Shown piece by piece: positions 4,684 to 6,615 of a stretch of 6,615 nt of DNA (within the stretch, counting starts at the first letter, position 1; every line of letters begins with the position of its first letter). The notes beneath the pieces were generated by a model. It had not been told where the DNA came from. It did not search any database and saw nothing but the letters and a program-made list of their open reading frames with translations. Location of the stretch: NCBI GenBank assembly GCA_003456855.1, contig DMOO01000026.1, positions 206 to 6,820 of the forward strand, in the 5' to 3' direction. The translations under genes were made by a program, and so were the position numbers. Source of the stretch: Sphaerochaeta sp. GTDB lineage: Bacteria > Spirochaetota > Spirochaetia > Sphaerochaetales > Sphaerochaetaceae.

Positions 4684-6377
4684 AGTAAACAGTCAAGATC
4701 GATCTCGGCTACTACAGCAGGCATCGAACATCCCCAGCTCTCCAGAACTGCAGGGTGGACCTCTCCGAACACGCCGATCTCCCTTCCTCCAACCATTATC
4801 TTAGCACAGCGTCCTGTGATAAACCTAGGGTCATTTTCAGGAACTGCAAGTGTGTACTCGACTCTGAGGAAGTACATCAGTGTGTTGATGAAGCTGTTGA
4901 CGTCGTTGAAGCCGGCGCTTCCGTCTGCACACATGAAGCCGAGGTTGTTTCTGGTGACCGTTCCACTGTTGTCGGAAGGCTCGAGGAATGCGACCTTGCC
5001 GACCTCGAAGATCTTGTGAGGGTAGGTTGCATGGCCTGAGACGCTCTCGCTCTCAAGCAGGGATGGGATGATCGATGGTCTCACGGCCTCGAAGTTCTCG
5101 CTCATCGGGTTTGAGATCATGATGACCTTGTCGCCGGTGATGTGCATGTTGTCCACATACTCGCGTCTTGAACCGAGGTAGTTGTAGATCATCTCCTGGA
5201 AGCCCATTCCGACCATGATGTCCTTGACCTTGCGTCCGAGCTCCTCAGCCGGAGTGAGACGACCGATGGTGAAGTCACGTGGGATTGTCGGCTCGAAGTT
5301 CTCGAGGCCGTATCCTATCATGACATCCTCTACGACATCGACCGGGTGGAGGAAGTCATTGCGGTACTCAGGGCAGGTGATGTGGATCGTGTCGCCCTCT
5401 GAGACGCTGTAGACGCCCATTCTGAGAAGTGCATCCTTTGCATCCTCTACAGTGAGGTCCTCACCAAGGACATGCTTGATGTCCTGGATGGTGCAGCTCT
5501 GTGAATCCTGGAAGTAGTAAGGGACTGTGATCTCCTTGCCGAACTCCGTCTCGTATGGATAGATGACCTTCACAGGCTCGATCGTGAAACCGAGGTCTGC
5601 CATGTCGACCGCCATGATGGAGGCGCAGAGGAGGATGTCCTTCAGTCCTGGGCCAGACATCTCGACGAAGAGGTTGCTGTCGCCGACCTCAACGGCTCCG
5701 ACGTAGGCGCTGTTGATCACCGGTGGCATGGAGAGTGTCTCTCCTGCATCATCATAGAGGTAAGGGTAGACCGGCTTGTCCTTGATGATGTAGCCGTACT
5801 CCTGTCCCTTCGGATGCTTCTCCAGAATCTCTCTGAGAGTGAGGTCCTCCTCCATGTGCAGCGGGGTGAAGTGTGTCTTGTCAGGATCGGCGCCGTCATA
5901 GTGGATAGGGTACTTGATCGGGTCGTTCTTGTAGATTCCCATTGCAATGGTCTTTCTCTTGCGGCCGAAGTTGAAGCAGAGCTTCTCCTGGCTCTGGATC
6001 AGTGTCAGCAGGATGTCCTCGTCGACTACCTTGCCGGTTGCAACGAAGCCGCATGAGAACTCACGGACCTCCTTGGGCCTTGGTCCGACATGGAGCTCGC
6101 GGCCCTTGTTGTCGGCTGTGTAGCACTTTGAGGAGAAGAAGTCGTACTCCTTGATCTCAGGGTTCTCATAGTTCTTGAGAAGTCTTGCAAGGCCCATTGC
6201 CGACCAGAGGTCAGGGCGGTTGGTGTCGTTCAGCTCGATCTTGAAGACGCCGTTCTCGGTGTCATGCTCGTCAAGCTCGGCCTTGGCACGTGGGAAGACC
6301 TGCTCAAGCTCATCATCTGTATACTTGCGACCAAGAAGGTCGAAAAGAAGTTTCTCTTTGGTTTCAAACTTAGGCAT
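4680..6377 (-). CDS. pheT: Phenylalanyl-tRNA synthetase beta subunit, archaeal/spirochaetal type
   Basis: A 565-residue beta subunit that, with PheS, charges tRNA(Phe) and edits mischarged Tyr-tRNA(Phe). The usual bacterial PheT is about 790-800 residues, with an N-terminal tRNA-binding (EMAP-like) domain and a C-terminal ferredoxin-fold anticodon domain. Both are absent here, as in archaea, eukaryotes and spirochaetes. Visible parts are the N-terminal block with NDTNRPDLWSAMGLAR (50-65), the B3/4 editing domain (about 110-265) with MPPVINS (217-223) and NLFVEMSG (235-242), the B5 domain (about 280-360) ending in YRNDFLHPVDVVEDVMIGYG (338-357), and the class-II-like core (about 370-560) with SNPMSENFEAVRPS (422-435) and FGEVHP (537-542). 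The start follows GGAGG (6386-6390) by 8 nt. It overlaps the pheS stop by one base (TGATG) and the next gene by 4 bp. Confidence 0.95.
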   Translation of the reverse strand: MPKFETKEKLLFDLLGRKYTDDELEQVFPRAKAELDEHDTENGVFKIELNDTNRPDLWSAMGLARLLKNYENPEIKEYDFFSSKCYTADNKGRELHVGPRPKEVREFSCGFVATGKVVDEDILLTLIQSQEKLCFNFGRKRKTIAMGIYKNDPIKYPIHYDGADPDKTHFTPLHMEEDLTLREILEKHPKGQEYGYIIKDKPVYPYLYDDAGETLSMPPVINSAYVGAVEVGDSNLFVEMSGPGLKDILLCASIMAVDMADLGFTIEPVKVIYPYETEFGKEITVPYYFQDSQSCTIQDIKHVLGEDLTVEDAKDALLRMGVYSVSEGDTIHITCPEYRNDFLHPVDVVEDVMIGYGLENFEPTIPRDFTIGRLTPAEELGRKVKDIMVGMGFQEMIYNYLGSRREYVDNMHITGDKVIMISNPMSENFEAVRPSIIPSLLESESVSGHATYPHKIFEVGKVAFLEPSDNSGTVTRNNLGFMCADGSAGFNDVNSFINTLMYFLRVEYTLAVPENDPRFITGRCAKIMVGGREIGVFGEVHPAVLESWGCSMPAVVAEIDLDCLL

Positions 6378-6615
6378 CAGTTACCCCTCCTTGTTCTGAC
6401 GGAGTCAATGTTCGGTGAGAACAGATCCCTTATGTCATTGATTCCAAGGTGCATCATGGCCATTCTGTCGATTCCGAGGCCCCAAGCCAGAACAGGCTCG
6501 TCGATTCCGAGTGACTTTGTGACCTCTGGGCGGAAGATTCCGGAACCACCCATCTCGAACCATCCAAGCACAGGATGCTTGATGTGGATCTCGATTGAAG
6601 GCTCTGTGAACGGGA
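6377..6615 (-). CDS. pheS: Phenylalanyl-tRNA synthetase alpha subunit, C-terminal part, archaeal/spirochaetal type
   Basis: Partial gene whose 5' end lies beyond the window; about 78 C-terminal residues are visible. This is the end of the class II catalytic core. [15 protein letters not shown] is followed by [15 protein letters not shown], then motif 3, [12 protein letters not shown], whose arginine contacts ATP, and IRDLFSPN near the C-terminus. The pattern PFTEPS-E...GIFRPEV...GIDRMAMM is that of archaeal/spirochaetal PheS and agrees with the short PheT next door. Its stop TGA overlaps the pheT start by one base, and the pheT ribosome site GGAGG lies inside its last codons. The operon's promoter and any phenylalanine-dependent leader must be outside the window. 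Confidence 0.93.
   Translation of the reverse strand, partial: PFTEPSIEIHIKHPVLGWFEMGGSGIFRPEVTKSLGIDEPVLAWGLGIDRMAMMHLGINDIRDLFSPNIDSVRTRRGN

Noticed and set aside
4680..6377. Truncated bacterial pheT
   Set aside because: The length of 565 with complete B3/4, B5 and core regions matches the naturally short archaeal/spirochaetal type, and PheS agrees.

Overview
The window looks like chromosomal DNA of a spirochaete, possibly a Sphaerochaeta-like gut lineage. The main clue is a short phenylalanyl-tRNA synthetase beta subunit of about 565 residues, preceded by an alpha subunit whose visible end is also of the archaeal/eukaryotic type. Among bacteria that PheRS type is characteristic of spirochaetes. 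Shine-Dalgarno sites, sigma70-like promoters and an intrinsic terminator show a bacterial expression system. The phylum call is an inference from family knowledge, not a database match. No mobile element, CRISPR array, tRNA or rRNA was seen.

Left part (1-786, plus strand): the 3' end of a cysteine synthase gene (cysK), a strong intrinsic terminator, then a complete Rrf2-family regulator of the CymR type with its own promoter. A small palindrome lies between the -35 and -10 elements of that promoter. CymR-type regulators in Firmicutes sense sulfur status by binding CysK, so the adjacency suggests a cysteine/sulfur control module.

Middle (787-2678): a 79-bp convergent gap carries an exact 16-bp direct repeat. 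Next, on the minus strand, is a small helical protein of unknown function. It is divergently transcribed from a large AlaX-type alanyl-tRNA editing protein, and the two share a 73-bp promoter region. Three promoters predicted in the window all put the transcription start 0-15 nt from the start codon. The editing gene has no visible Shine-Dalgarno site and may be translated from a leaderless mRNA.

Right part (2681-6615, minus strand): a compact four-gene run, read right to left: pheS (partial), pheT, then the E1-alpha and E1-beta subunits of a thiamine-diphosphate 2-oxoacid dehydrogenase. Junctions overlap by 1, 4 and 4 bp, so a housekeeping tRNA synthetase appears translationally coupled to E1 of a central-metabolism complex. 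No E2 or E3 gene is present here. The E1-alpha has an insertion of about 20-25 residues just before its thiamine-diphosphate motif. The E1-beta gene ends only 2 bp from the end of the convergent editing gene.

Most of the content is ordinary housekeeping. The points most worth a second look are the pheT-E1 coupling, the E1-alpha insertion, the unknown 184-residue protein, the short or absent leaders, and the possible autoregulatory operator of the Rrf2 gene.
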